Source: Glaciecola sp. 33A
GTDB lineage: Bacteria > Pseudomonadota > Gammaproteobacteria > Enterobacterales > Alteromonadaceae
DNA: 64,000 nucleotides
NCBI RefSeq assembly: GCF_002836745.1
Contig: NZ_PJAR01000036.1
Coordinates: 62,001-126,000, forward strand
Direction of reading: 5' to 3'
Below the pieces are notes generated by a model that saw only the letters and a list, made by a program, of their open reading frames with translations, was not told where the DNA came from and made no database searches. The position numbers and the translations under genes are program-made. Shown here piece after piece: positions 41,547-51,031 of this stretch. Each line of letters starts with the position of its first letter. Within the stretch, counting starts at the first letter, position 1.

Positions 41547-41819
41547 ATGAAACTCAAAAACAAATCAATATTTCTAATATTGACACTTAGCGTATTTACA
41601 GGGACAGTAAGTGCAAACACAGATTTAGTCACTGACAAAGCAATCACGATGCAATTTATCAAAGAGTCATTTGAACAAGACAGCTTGGTTATAGACAAAG
41701 CTGACTTCGAGAACGATGTAAAAGCACTTTTGGCTGAAAAACCGTACATGCCAAAGCAACGCTTCTTCGCTCGCATCACTGACACTCTGCCTGTAGTTAA
41801 GGCCGAATCAGAAGAATAA
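41547..41819 (+). CDS. Small exported protein of unknown function
   Basis: 90 residues. Classical signal peptide (about 1-23, KLKNKSIFLILTLSVFTGTVSA), leaving an acidic mature peptide of about 67 residues with no cysteines. AGGCAA precedes the ATG. I recognise no family. A 26-nt perfect palindrome follows 12 nt after the stop. Confidence 0.65.
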   Translation: MKLKNKSIFLILTLSVFTGTVSANTDLVTDKAITMQFIKESFEQDSLVIDKADFENDVKALLAEKPYMPKQRFFARITDTLPVVKAESEE

Positions 41820-41831
41820 TAATTTATAATG

Positions 41832-41857
41832 CGGGAAGTTAATTAATTAACTTCCCG
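41832..41857 (+). terminator. Palindromic hairpin after the small exported protein gene
   Basis: 26-nt perfect palindrome CGGGAAGTTAATT / AATTAACTTCCCG, followed by a short T-rich stretch. Probably a terminator. Confidence 0.6.
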
Positions 41858-41871
41858 TGTTGTTAATCATT

Positions 41872-41949
41872 TCTCTTTACAACGTCTCTTTACAACGTCT
41901 CTTTACAACGTCTCTTTACAACGTCTCTTTACAACGTCTTTTTACAACG
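41872..41949. repeat. 13-bp tandem repeat, six copies
   Basis: Unit TCTCTTTACAACG repeated head to tail six times (41872, 41885, 41898, 41911, 41924, 41937). Five copies are identical and the last has one C-to-T change. It is non-coding and lies between a terminator-like palindrome and the ydiJ stop. Confidence 0.97.
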
Positions 41950-41994
41950 TCGATTAGTTACTTTCGTTGCTCACTGCCGTGTCGCTTCAATTCA

Positions 41995-44900
41995 TTATTC
42001 CATTAGCACATCACAAATGGCTTCAATTGGATGCTGTGGTCTTTCATTATCAAAACGTTTAACCTGGCTTCGACATGAATACCCAGTTGCTAGTATCTTG
42101 CTGTTGTTCCGCGCTGCATTTTTCACCGGCTTGGACCAGCTCAAATCGTAAATGCCCTTAGAGTTTTCAAACTGTTCAAATTCATGTCCATAGGTTCCTG
42201 CCATGCCGCAACAACCTACTGGCACTATTTCCAATGTCATGCCCAGCACGGAAAATAGATTTTGCCATTGTGATTCAGTTTTTGGCAATGCTGTTTTTTC
42301 AGTACAATGCGCAAGCAGTTTGTAAGTCATTTTGCTGTCTGCACCACTAGCTTGCTGAGCTAGCGATGAAATACGTTCACTTGGCACTGTCGACAACCAT
42401 TCTGTGAGCGTGTTTACTGTAAAATCACCTCTTTGACTACCTAATATTTTGGCATATTCATCACGATAACATAATACCAGAGAGGCATCCGCACCAATCA
42501 TCGTTATGTTCAGTGAAGCAATACTGTTTAGTAATGTTGAGGTCGTTTTGGCTGTTTTCTCAAAGCGTTCAAGAAAGCCCTTCACATGCTGAGCCTTACC
42601 ATTCGGTGAAAACCGTAATAAGACCGGCTGGTAGCCTAGTTTTTTCACCACTTTCATCATTTTCTCAACGCACTGCGCATCATAAAAGCTGGTAAATGGA
42701 TCTTGAACTATAACGACATGATTTGCTCTTTGGGCATCGTTAAGTTGTCTCAAGGCAGCCATATCATGCTTAGATTCGATGCTTTTAATTCGATCTGCAA
42801 GTGTTGGGTATGATAGCAATGGCGCATCAACATACCCAATGACTTTCTTAATCCCTGCTTTCACAATCGATGAGGCTAGGAAGAAATTAAAAAAGCGCGG
42901 TAGCTTGGCCATAGCCGGCGCTAAAATTTCAACGTTGGCAACAAAATGGTCTTTTAACGGCCTCGTGTAGCGTTGATAATAAATTGATAAAAATCTCGAT
43001 CTAAAATCAGGAACATCGACCCCAACCGGGCATTGAGTTGAGCAAGACTTACACGCCAAACAACCATTCATTGATTCGAAAACCTCATGCGAAAAGTCGT
43101 CTTTTTTAGTCTTTGAGTTGCTTAATTTAGTAAACCAACTACTCTGAAACTGGTGATAACTGAGGGCTGATGTATCAACATCTTCTTTACTCAATAGACG
43201 CAACCATTCGCGGATAAGTCCCGCTCTCCCCTTTGGGCTATGCCTTCTATCATGGGTTATCTTACTTGACGGACACATCGGCGAGGTAGTGTCATAGTTA
43301 AAGCACAAACCATTGCCGTTGCAGCTCATTGCGGGTGCGAATTCGTTTTTAAATGCAATTGGAATAGTGCGGTCAAATGAGGCTCGTTTGGTATCAGAAA
43401 CCTTCACCATAATTGCTGAAGAGTCGAATGGCGTACAAATTTTACCCGGATTCATTTTATTAAGCGGGTCAAAAGCTGATTTGATCTTCCGTAACTCGGA
43501 GTAAAGATCTTCACCGAAAAACTCAGGCGCATATTCACTGCGATATCCTTTGCCATGCTCACCCCACATTAAGCCGCCATATTTAGCGACTAATGCAACC
43601 ACTTGGTCAGAAATTTGATTAACTAGCTTTTCTTGTTCTATGTCGCACAAGTCAAGCGCCGGACGGACATGCAATACACCTGCATCGACGTGACCGAACA
43701 TGCCATATTTTAATCCATGACCATCGAGTAGATCCCTAAACTCCATAGCAAAATCAGCTAAGTTTTCCGGCGGAACCGCGGTGTCTTCAGCAAATGCGAT
43801 GGGCTTTCTAATGCCATTTATTTTACCTAACAAGCCAACTGATTTTTTTCGCATCGCGTAAATTTTATTAATCTCTGCTCGCTCATAAGTCACTTGAAAT
43901 CCAATAACACCGCCAATGCCTTTTTCGGCATCCGTTTGCAGACGCTCCGAAAGCATCGCAATTTTTGCTTCAATCTCTTGTTTGTCATCGCTGTTATACT
44001 CAACCATATTGAGGCCGAGCATTGTTTTATTTTCTACATCGGTTATTAGCTCAGAAACACTGTGCCAGATAATGTCAGCGCGAGCCATATTCAATACGGT
44101 ACTGTCGACCGTTTCAACAGACGTCGCGTTAGCCGCAATCATACTTGGTGCATGACGCAAGGCGGACTCAAACAAGTCGTATTTGACGTTGACTAAGGCA
44201 GTGTATCTTGGAATTTTCGTAATATTGAGTTTGGCTTCTGAAACAAATGCCAATGAACCTTCTGCACCGGTAATCAATCGACTAACGTCAATCGATTGCT
44301 CCTGTTCATTGTAAGCATGTTCAAGATCATAGCCGGTAAGAAAACGATTTAGACGCGGGAATTTGGCAATAATCTGCTCGCGCTTTTGCACGCACGTCTG
44401 TAAGATCTGTTGAAGAATAATACCCAAGGTATCATTTTTTTGTGCTCTAGTCTTTGCATCTTCCATTGGCATAGGCTCAGTATTAATAACATCGCCATTT
44501 GCTAGCACTGAGGTCAACGCAAGAACATGGTCACTGGTTTTGCCATATACTAACGAACCTTGACCAGAGGCATCCGTACTAATCATACCACCCACTGTAG
44601 CGCGGTTACTGGTTGATAGATCGGGGGAGAAAAAGTACCCATGGGGTCTTAAAAAATCGTTAAGGGCATCTTTTATGACACCTGCCTGCACCTTAACCCA
44701 CCCCTCTTGGATATTATGTGCCACGATTTTATTCATGTACCGAGATGTATCCACGACAATACCTGGCGTGAGCGATTGACCATTTGTGCCAGTACCTCCA
44801 CCTCTTGCACTAAAAGTGACCTTAGGCCATGCGTTAGCCACTTTTGCAATCAGACTGAGGTCTTCGGTTGACTTTGGGTGCAACACCGCCTGCGGCAGTT

Positions 44901-45090
44901 GTTGATAAATACTATTGTCTGTTGCCACAGCCAAACGGCTTGAATAACTGACTTCAATATCACCTTCATATGCTGAACTTTCTAGTTCAACAATATATTC
45001 TTGGACATCTTGGTTGAGCGCACTTTGCGGCACCAACAGAGGTAATTTTTTTGTCAATTTTTTATCTAAAATAGCTGTCAATTCGGTCAC
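41995..45090 (-). CDS. ydiJ: FAD-binding and Fe-S dehydrogenase YdiJ (D-2-hydroxyglutarate dehydrogenase type)
   Basis: 1031 residues, like E. coli YdiJ. From a GTG with GGAGAGG upstream. N-terminal FAD-binding type 4 domain (RGGGTGTNGQ, LSTSNRATVGGMISTDASGQ), FAD-oxidase C-terminal domain, then an iron-sulfur region (CLACKSCSTQCPVGVDVP) and two cysteine-rich CCG-type domains (VGCCGMAGTYGHE). It oxidises D-2-hydroxyacids, D-2-hydroxyglutarate in studied homologues. It is monocistronic. Confidence 0.94.
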   Translation of the reverse strand: MTELTAILDKKLTKKLPLLVPQSALNQDVQEYIVELESSAYEGDIEVSYSSRLAVATDNSIYQQLPQAVLHPKSTEDLSLIAKVANAWPKVTFSARGGGTGTNGQSLTPGIVVDTSRYMNKIVAHNIQEGWVKVQAGVIKDALNDFLRPHGYFFSPDLSTSNRATVGGMISTDASGQGSLVYGKTSDHVLALTSVLANGDVINTEPMPMEDAKTRAQKNDTLGIILQQILQTCVQKREQIIAKFPRLNRFLTGYDLEHAYNEQEQSIDVSRLITGAEGSLAFVSEAKLNITKIPRYTALVNVKYDLFESALRHAPSMIAANATSVETVDSTVLNMARADIIWHSVSELITDVENKTMLGLNMVEYNSDDKQEIEAKIAMLSERLQTDAEKGIGGVIGFQVTYERAEINKIYAMRKKSVGLLGKINGIRKPIAFAEDTAVPPENLADFAMEFRDLLDGHGLKYGMFGHVDAGVLHVRPALDLCDIEQEKLVNQISDQVVALVAKYGGLMWGEHGKGYRSEYAPEFFGEDLYSELRKIKSAFDPLNKMNPGKICTPFDSSAIMVKVSDTKRASFDRTIPIAFKNEFAPAMSCNGNGLCFNYDTTSPMCPSSKITHDRRHSPKGRAGLIREWLRLLSKEDVDTSALSYHQFQSSWFTKLSNSKTKKDDFSHEVFESMNGCLACKSCSTQCPVGVDVPDFRSRFLSIYYQRYTRPLKDHFVANVEILAPAMAKLPRFFNFFLASSIVKAGIKKVIGYVDAPLLSYPTLADRIKSIESKHDMAALRQLNDAQRANHVVIVQDPFTSFYDAQCVEKMMKVVKKLGYQPVLLRFSPNGKAQHVKGFLERFEKTAKTTSTLLNSIASLNITMIGADASLVLCYRDEYAKILGSQRGDFTVNTLTEWLSTVPSERISSLAQQASGADSKMTYKLLAHCTEKTALPKTESQWQNLFSVLGMTLEIVPVGCCGMAGTYGHEFEQFENSKGIYDLSWSKPVKNAARNNSKILATGYSCRSQVKRFDNERPQHPIEAICDVLME

Positions 45091-45455
45091 CAGACCTCTC
45101 CTTAATTCGCAATCCCAGTATAGAGACTACGAAGCAAATGCCCTAGAGGGTTTAAGTATAATTTATATTTCTTTTATATCAAAGTCAGTGGACCGTTACT
45201 GAAAGAGATAATCGACATAACTATTGAATAACGAATAGTTACAGTTGTTGCTGATACTTAAAAACAGATTAACTTGCTTGCAAGCCACTAGATATAACGC
45301 GCAGTTAAAAAATAATGGCATTAACATATATCAATTAATACCTATATAGGTTATACTCTATTGGTCGATAACGTTAATCAAGAGGATAATATACCTAGTT
45401 GCCACAATACGACGTAAAACTATACGCGTGAGCAACAAATAATTAGGAGTTACAA
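45091..45455. other. Intergenic stretch between ydiJ and the 51-residue gene
   Basis: 365 bp without a credible gene. It contains the ydiJ ribosome site at its left edge, an inverted repeat AACTATT / AATAGTT (near 45219-45240), a CCTATATAGG palindrome and a possible plus-strand promoter (TTGGTC at 45361, 18 bp, GATAAT at 45385) for the following small gene. Confidence 0.45.
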
Positions 45456-45611
45456 ATGAAGAAATTTTTCAAAAAGTTATTTAAGAAACGCCACCCTTAT
45501 GCACCTGTTGCATACCTTGGTAGAAAAGCGGTTGAAGGCTCAATGGGCTGCAAAGTTGTTAAAACCAAAAAGTTATATAAAATCATACAAGCCGAACGAG
45601 AAAACAGCTAA
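45456..45611 (+). CDS. Small basic protein of unknown function
   Basis: 51 residues from an ATG with a good AGGAG site 6 nt upstream. The N-terminus is strongly basic and amphipathic (MKKFFKKLFKKRHPYAP), followed by VAYLGRKAVEGSMGCKVV and a charged end. No signal peptide. I recognise no family. The ribosome site, a possible promoter upstream and the non-random composition support a real gene. Membrane-surface or nucleic-acid contact are possible roles for such a helix. Confidence 0.6.
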   Translation: MKKFFKKLFKKRHPYAPVAYLGRKAVEGSMGCKVVKTKKLYKIIQAERENS

Positions 45612-45750
45612 TAGCAGACTTAACAGTCAATCCCCGCTAAATTAGTTAATATGGTTAATCACAACTTGTAACATGTTGACATACCGTGTCGCCTCAGATT
45701 GCGCTATGCTAAGTTTCATAGCATCTTAATCAAATTTGAAGGGGATAGGT

Positions 45751-45966
45751 ATGCGACTATTTAGAACGTTCATTAGTATCGTCTTGATATTATTTGGCGT
45801 GATATTTTCTATTCTACCGGGTTCTATATTATTTGTGCTAGGCGGACTCATGTTACTAAGCATAGATTTTCCTCCGGCTAAACGTTTCCTATCCAAAGTG
45901 CAGCGCGCAATGTCACGCAACGCCAAAAAGTTGGATTTATTTGTGCTGAACCGAAAGTACAAATAA
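45751..45966 (+). CDS. Small PGPGW-like membrane protein
   Basis: 71 residues from the ATG at 45751 (AAGGGGAT upstream); an earlier TTG at 45736 would place the ribosome site inside the frame. Two hydrophobic helices (about 5-22 and 24-40) separated by LPGS, then LSIDFPPAKRFLSKVQRA and a basic tail. This resembles small inner-membrane proteins with a PGPGW-type turn. Function is unknown. Confidence 0.7.
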   Translation: MRLFRTFISIVLILFGVIFSILPGSILFVLGGLMLLSIDFPPAKRFLSKVQRAMSRNAKKLDLFVLNRKYK

Positions 45967-46065
45967 AAAAGCGTCTTCATATTACTGAATGGGCTGCCAA
46001 ATCTTTGTTATAGGGCCTTTGGAAAACGATACCAGTAGATAAACTGTTAAACCGCGATAAATAAT

Positions 46066-46093
46066 AAAAATGGCCACAGTTGTAGCCATTTTT
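46066..46093. terminator. ppsA terminator
   Basis: AAAAATGGC / GCCATTTTT inverted repeat with a 10-nt loop, 14 nt beyond the ppsA stop. Symmetric A/T runs allow either direction. Confidence 0.75.
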
Positions 46094-46106
46094 GTATTTT
46101 GCGTTT

Positions 46107-48482
46107 TTACCCATGCTTCTCAGCAAGATATAACCAAGTTTCGACTACCGTATCTGGATTTAACGACACTGAATCAATACCTTGTTCTACCAACCAAGCG
46201 GCAAAGTCTTCATGATCAGAGGGACCCTGACCACATATACCCACATATTTACCTCTCGCTTTAGCCGCTTTTATTGCCATTGCTAGCAATGCTTTAACTG
46301 CTGGGTTTCTTTCATCAAATAAATGCGCGATAAGACCAGAATCGCGATCGAGACCTAGGGTTAATTGTGTTAAATCATTTGAACCAATTGAAAAACCGTC
46401 AAATATGTCGAGAAATTGATCAGCTAACAGTGCGTTTGAGGGTAATTCACACATCATAATGACACGTAGACCATTCTCACCTTTCACTAAACCTTGCTCC
46501 GCAAGCAGTTCAATAACTTTTTCACCCTCCTCCAACGTTCTTACGAAAGGGATCATAATTTCAACATTGGTTAAACCCATCGTATTGCGAACTCGTTTTA
46601 TTGCTTCACATTCAAGCGCAAAACAATCTCTAAAATCGTCAGAAATATAACGACTCGCGCCGCGGAAACCTAACATTGGGTTTTCTTCATGGGGCTCATA
46701 CTGATAGCCGCCGACTAAGTTAAAGTATTCATTCGACTTAAAGTCTGACATACGAACAATCACTTTCTTTGGAGAGAAAGCGGCGCCTATAGTAGAAATA
46801 CCTTCAACTAGTTTTTCTATATAAAATTCGACAGGCGATGCATAGCCTGCCATCATTTCAGTGATTTCTTCTTTGAGTTCCGCAGGTTGCTCATCAAAGT
46901 TAAGTAATGCTTTTGGATGCACACCTATCATGCGATTAATGATGAATTCTAAGCGAGCTAAACCAACGCCCTCGTGCGGCAAGCGAGCGAAATCGAACGC
47001 TCGGTCAGGATTACCCACATTCATCATGATACTAAAGGGTAAATCAGGCATAGAATCAACGCGTGATGTTATTACTTCAAAGTCAAGTTCTTGGTTATAA
47101 ATAAAGCCAGTATCACCTTCAGCACAACTCACGGTAATTGCATCACCGGCTTTAATGCTATCGGTGGCATTACCACAACCAACGACCGCTGGTATACCCA
47201 TTTCACGAGCAATAATCGCTGCATGACAAGTACGACCGCCACGATTTGTTACAATCGCAGATGCCTTTTTCATAATGGGCTCCCAATCTGGATCGGTCAT
47301 GTCGGTAACCAACACATCACCTATTTCAATCATGTCCATTTGAGAGATTGAGGTTAATACTTTAGCTTTTCCAGCACCAATTTTATGACCAATAGCGCGA
47401 CCTTCGCAAACTACTTTGGTCGTATTTCCTTTCAGCTGATAACGCTCTATAACTTGCATGTCCTCTCGACTGCGCACAGTTTCTGGACGCGCTTGAACGA
47501 TATACAATTTGCCATCCGAGCCGTCTTTAGCCCATTCGATATCCATGGGACGCTTATAGTGTTTTTCAATCACAACAGCTTGTTTGGCTAGCTCCATCAC
47601 TTCGTCGTCAGTTAACGAAAAGCGCATACTATCTGCTTTTTCAATATTAACAATTTCTACCTGTTTACCGTGTTCTAAGTCTTCTGAGTAAATCATTTTA
47701 ATTAATTTACTACCCAAGTTTCTTCGAACAATAGCAGGGTTACCTTTGTCTAAAGTAGGCTTGTGCACATAAAATTCATCAGGATTAACAGCACCTTGAA
47801 CAACCATTTCACCTAAGCCAAATGAGCTCGTAATGAACACTACATCTTCAAAACCAGACTCGGTATCTATCGTAAACATGACGCCAGAAGAAGATAAGTC
47901 ACTGCGTACCATGCGCTGAATACCAGCGGACAGCGCAACGCCTTTATGGTCGTATCCTTGATGCACACGATAGGAAATAGCTCTGTCGTTAAACAATGAG
48001 GCAAAAACATGTTTAATTGCTACGAGTACGGATTCATAACCTTTAACGTTCAGAAACGTCTCTTGTTGTCCTGCAAACGATGCATCTGGCATGTCTTCAG
48101 CTGTTGCCGAAGAACGCACTGCGAATGACGATTTGTCACCCATTTCACCTTGTAATTTAATAAATGCAGATTTAATTTCGTCTTCTAACTCAGTTTGAAA
48201 TGGGGTATCTAATATCCACTGACGAATGGTTTTACCCGCTTCAGCCAATGCATTCACATCATCTACATCAAGTGCATCGAGTATTTCATGTATTTTTGTT
48301 TCAACGCCGCTTTGCTCTAAAAACTGATTAAACGCATGTGATGTTGTCGCAAATCCACCAGGGACTTGAACACCTGCATTTGATAAATTTGATATCATTT
48401 CACCCAATGACGCGTTTTTACCACCAACACGACTAACATCGTCCATGCCTAACTCTTGATACCAAAGTATGAATTCTTGCAC
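46107..48482 (-). CDS. ppsA: Phosphoenolpyruvate synthase
   Basis: 791 residues from the GTG at 48482, which has GGAGG 8 nt upstream and yields [16 protein letters not shown], the family start. The longer frame from 48599 has no support. It makes PEP from pyruvate and ATP in gluconeogenesis. Domains: ATP-binding ([32 protein letters not shown]), the swivelling phosphohistidine domain ([15 protein letters not shown]) and the TIM barrel PEP/pyruvate domain ([20 protein letters not shown]). It is divergent from ppsR. Confidence 0.98.
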   Translation of the reverse strand: MQEFILWYQELGMDDVSRVGGKNASLGEMISNLSNAGVQVPGGFATTSHAFNQFLEQSGVETKIHEILDALDVDDVNALAEAGKTIRQWILDTPFQTELEDEIKSAFIKLQGEMGDKSSFAVRSSATAEDMPDASFAGQQETFLNVKGYESVLVAIKHVFASLFNDRAISYRVHQGYDHKGVALSAGIQRMVRSDLSSSGVMFTIDTESGFEDVVFITSSFGLGEMVVQGAVNPDEFYVHKPTLDKGNPAIVRRNLGSKLIKMIYSEDLEHGKQVEIVNIEKADSMRFSLTDDEVMELAKQAVVIEKHYKRPMDIEWAKDGSDGKLYIVQARPETVRSREDMQVIERYQLKGNTTKVVCEGRAIGHKIGAGKAKVLTSISQMDMIEIGDVLVTDMTDPDWEPIMKKASAIVTNRGGRTCHAAIIAREMGIPAVVGCGNATDSIKAGDAITVSCAEGDTGFIYNQELDFEVITSRVDSMPDLPFSIMMNVGNPDRAFDFARLPHEGVGLARLEFIINRMIGVHPKALLNFDEQPAELKEEITEMMAGYASPVEFYIEKLVEGISTIGAAFSPKKVIVRMSDFKSNEYFNLVGGYQYEPHEENPMLGFRGASRYISDDFRDCFALECEAIKRVRNTMGLTNVEIMIPFVRTLEEGEKVIELLAEQGLVKGENGLRVIMMCELPSNALLADQFLDIFDGFSIGSNDLTQLTLGLDRDSGLIAHLFDERNPAVKALLAMAIKAAKARGKYVGICGQGPSDHEDFAAWLVEQGIDSVSLNPDTVVETWLYLAEKHG

Positions 48483-48681
48483 TGCTAAAGCCTCCAGCTC
48501 ATTTATTTGCCGATAAGTTTTGTCACGGTTTGTTGTAACAAGGTATGATTGATTACAATCATTAGTGCACATTAGTAAACACATATTTACGACGCACACA
48601 CAGGATTCTAAATTGACCTGTATGCTAAGTAAAATTTAATTTTATTTCGTAATTAATTTACAACAATGTTAAGGAGATGTT

Positions 48682-49494
48682 GTGCGAGCTGCTTTTTATA
48701 TATCCGACGGCACGGCCATTACTGCAGAGGTTTTCGGACATGCTTTGTTATCATTATTCCCTGTTGAGTTTCAGCATATTACAATCCCTTTTGTTGAAAC
48801 AGAACAACATGCTAAAATAGTGCTCGAACAAATCAAAGCGCATTTTGAAAAAAGCGGACAGCGACCATTGGTATTTTATACCATGGTGAATTTTGAAATT
48901 CGCAAATTAATGAGTGAATCAGTTGGCATTAATTATAACTTTCTTGACCAATTCGTAGCCCCTCTCGAAAAAGTCATTGGCGTTCCGTCCAAACCTGAAA
49001 AACACCGCACCCATAGCATTCATGAAAAAACCTACGATATACGAATTGCAGCAGTTAACTACGCCCTTGCAAACGACGATGGTTCAAACCTAAAAGACTA
49101 TCATGAAGCTGACATTATCTTAGTTGGGGTTTCACGCTCAGGTAAAACGCCAACCAGTTTATATTTAGCCCTTCAATATGGTATTAAAGCAGCCAATTAT
49201 CCATTTACGGAAGACGATATGGGCGATATTTTGATATTACCACCGTCACTAAAGGGGTTTCAAAAGAAGTTATTCGGGCTCACTATTGATGCCGATAGAT
49301 TGCATCAAATTCGCTCCGAGCGAAGAGCCAACAGCCGCTATGCATCCATGCAACAGTGCAGAATGGAGTTGCGTGAAGTTGAAAATTTATATCGAAAAGA
49401 AAAGATCCCTTACTTAAACAGTACTAAATTTTCAATCGAAGAAATATCAGCTAAAATACTCGCTAAGACGGGCCTGCAAAGAAGAAAATACTGA
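48682..49494 (+). CDS. ppsR: PEP synthase regulatory protein (bifunctional kinase/phosphorylase)
   Basis: 270 residues from a GTG with AAGGAGA upstream. DUF299 family: N-terminal RAAFYISDGTAITAEVFG and P-loop GVSRSGKTPTSLYLA. It turns PpsA off by ADP-dependent phosphorylation of an active-site Thr and reactivates it by phosphorolysis. The divergent placement beside ppsA is conserved in gammaproteobacteria. Confidence 0.97.
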   Translation: MRAAFYISDGTAITAEVFGHALLSLFPVEFQHITIPFVETEQHAKIVLEQIKAHFEKSGQRPLVFYTMVNFEIRKLMSESVGINYNFLDQFVAPLEKVIGVPSKPEKHRTHSIHEKTYDIRIAAVNYALANDDGSNLKDYHEADIILVGVSRSGKTPTSLYLALQYGIKAANYPFTEDDMGDILILPPSLKGFQKKLFGLTIDADRLHQIRSERRANSRYASMQQCRMELREVENLYRKEKIPYLNSTKFSIEEISAKILAKTGLQRRKY

Positions 49495-49568
49495 GGGTAC
49501 CTGGTTCTTTTATGGTGTTGTTGCACCACTTGGAGAATTATATTTAAACGTGATTAGCAAGCTGGGTG

Positions 49569-49928
49569 CTATTCACTATTTTTTACTTTGTTGGTTTTCA
49601 TTGGATTAAGTCGACCACCCGTGACTTTATCAGCACGCCCTTCTTCTTTTGCCTTCTCAGCACGGCGTTTTCGAACTTCTTTGGGATCAGCTACCATGGG
49701 ACGGTAAATTTCAACACGGTCACCTTCAAGCAAGGTATCGGTGGGCTTGCACGTGCGATTCCATATGCCGACTTTGTTTTCGTTTAAATCAATTTCGGTA
49801 TAAATTCGTTTGATCCCTGACGCTTCAATTGCTTGTAAAACCGTGCTATTTGCCGCGACTTTTAGCGTTAGCAAGGTCTGTTTGTGTGGCAGGCCATAAA
49901 CAACTTCAATATTAATAGCGCTGGACAT
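49569..49928 (-). CDS. rnfH: RnfH family ubiquitin-like protein (RatB)
   Basis: 119 residues. Beta-grasp fold of the UPF0125/RnfH family: INIEVVYGLPHKQTLL, then EGDRVEIYRPMVADPKEVRK-type end. A basic, Lys/Arg-rich tail follows (about 95-119). It overlaps the ratA stop by 1 nt. Its role is not settled; it was also called RatB, but an antitoxin function was not supported. Confidence 0.93.
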   Translation of the reverse strand: MSSAINIEVVYGLPHKQTLLTLKVAANSTVLQAIEASGIKRIYTEIDLNENKVGIWNRTCKPTDTLLEGDRVEIYRPMVADPKEVRKRRAEKAKEEGRADKVTGGRLNPMKTNKVKNSE

Positions 49929-50359
49929 TACTTGTACACCTGCTTTGCTCTCTTACCAAATGCACTGACCATATTGTTTGCCAATGCATTGAATATTTTA
50001 CCAAAAGCAATTTCCATTAGCTTGCTGGAAAAAACAAAGTGAAGATTAAGTTCAATTTTGCACGCTTCATCAGACAAAGGCGTAAATCGCCAACCACCCG
50101 AAAGTGATTTGAATGGGCCATCGGACAGGTCCATCTCAATGGCGGTATCTTTAATTAGTGTGTTTGATGTGGTCAGCGTTTGCTTTACACCCGCTTTGGA
50201 GAGCACAAGTGAGGCAAGCATGTAATTTTCACTACTTTCTATTACTTCACTTTTTACACACCCTGGTAAAAAACGTTGGTACTTTTCAACATCGTTGACT
50301 AAGTCATACATTTGGCTTGCACTATAAGCCACTAATGCATTTCTTTTAATACTCGGCAT
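49928..50359 (-). CDS. ratA: RatA-family ribosome-association/COQ10-like START protein
   Basis: 143 residues, standard for RatA. START/polyketide-cyclase fold: MPSIKRNALVAYSASQMYDL, VEKYQRFLPGCVKSEVI, and LNLHFVFSSKLMEIAFGKIF. In E. coli it binds 50S subunits and blocks 70S formation when overproduced; the family is also homologous to mitochondrial Coq10. It is divergent from smpB, the usual neighbour. Confidence 0.95.
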   Translation of the reverse strand: MPSIKRNALVAYSASQMYDLVNDVEKYQRFLPGCVKSEVIESSENYMLASLVLSKAGVKQTLTTSNTLIKDTAIEMDLSDGPFKSLSGGWRFTPLSDEACKIELNLHFVFSSKLMEIAFGKIFNALANNMVSAFGKRAKQVYK

Positions 50360-50477
50360 TAATAAAAAACAACCTCAGGTTACAATACATACTATTCTAT
50401 CACGATAGTTGTAATTTTCGTGACGAAAAATAAAGGACATAAAGACAAAGCAATCAAGTCTACGTATAATACCTACT

Positions 50478-50948
50478 ATGAAAAAATCCAAAAACAACAA
50501 CGACACCATTGCACTGAACAGAAAAGCTCGCCACGAATATTATTTTATTGATAAATTCGAGGCCGGTATGCAATTACAGGGCTGGGAAATTAAAGCAATA
50601 CGAGCCGGTAAGGCGAATATTACCGATAGCTACGTTTTTATTAAAGACGGTGAAGCTTATGTAAGTAATATTAATATTATGCCTTTAAATCAGGCCTCGA
50701 CACATGTGATTAGTGAACCTACCCGTATACGCAAACTATTGTTAAAAAAACGCGAAATAGAAGAGCTTATGGGAGGACTTGACAGACAAGGTCTAACCAT
50801 TGTTGCAACGGCGATGTACTGGAAAGCTTGCTGGGTCAAGCTGGAAATTCAGCTAGCCAAAGGTAAGCAGGAACACGATAAACGCGACACTGTTAAGGAC
50901 AGAGATTGGGCACGTCAAAAAGAACGTATGATGAAACACAGTGCTTAA
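50478..50948 (+). CDS. smpB: SsrA-binding protein
   Basis: 156 residues. SmpB partners tmRNA in trans-translation to rescue stalled ribosomes. Diagnostic blocks: [38 protein letters not shown], and the C-terminal tail [17 protein letters not shown] that enters the mRNA channel. Its RNA partner ssrA lies 1.5 kb downstream. Confidence 0.98.
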   Translation: MKKSKNNNDTIALNRKARHEYYFIDKFEAGMQLQGWEIKAIRAGKANITDSYVFIKDGEAYVSNINIMPLNQASTHVISEPTRIRKLLLKKREIEELMGGLDRQGLTIVATAMYWKACWVKLEIQLAKGKQEHDKRDTVKDRDWARQKERMMKHSA

Positions 50949-50958
50949 TAAATAAGGT

Positions 50959-50987
50959 ATTAACCCTGCAAATAAAACAGGGTTAAT
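50959..50987 (+). terminator. Hairpin after smpB
   Basis: 10-bp perfect stem ATTAACCCTG / CAGGGTTAAT with a 9-nt loop, 10 nt after the smpB stop. It has no T tract. Confidence 0.5.
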
Positions 50988-51031
50988 CCGATTAAATTAA
51001 GAGATCGTCAGCCGTATGCCAATATTCAATA

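Noticed and set aside
41872-41949. CRISPR array
   Set aside because: The 13-bp units are directly adjacent with no spacers and no cas genes nearby.
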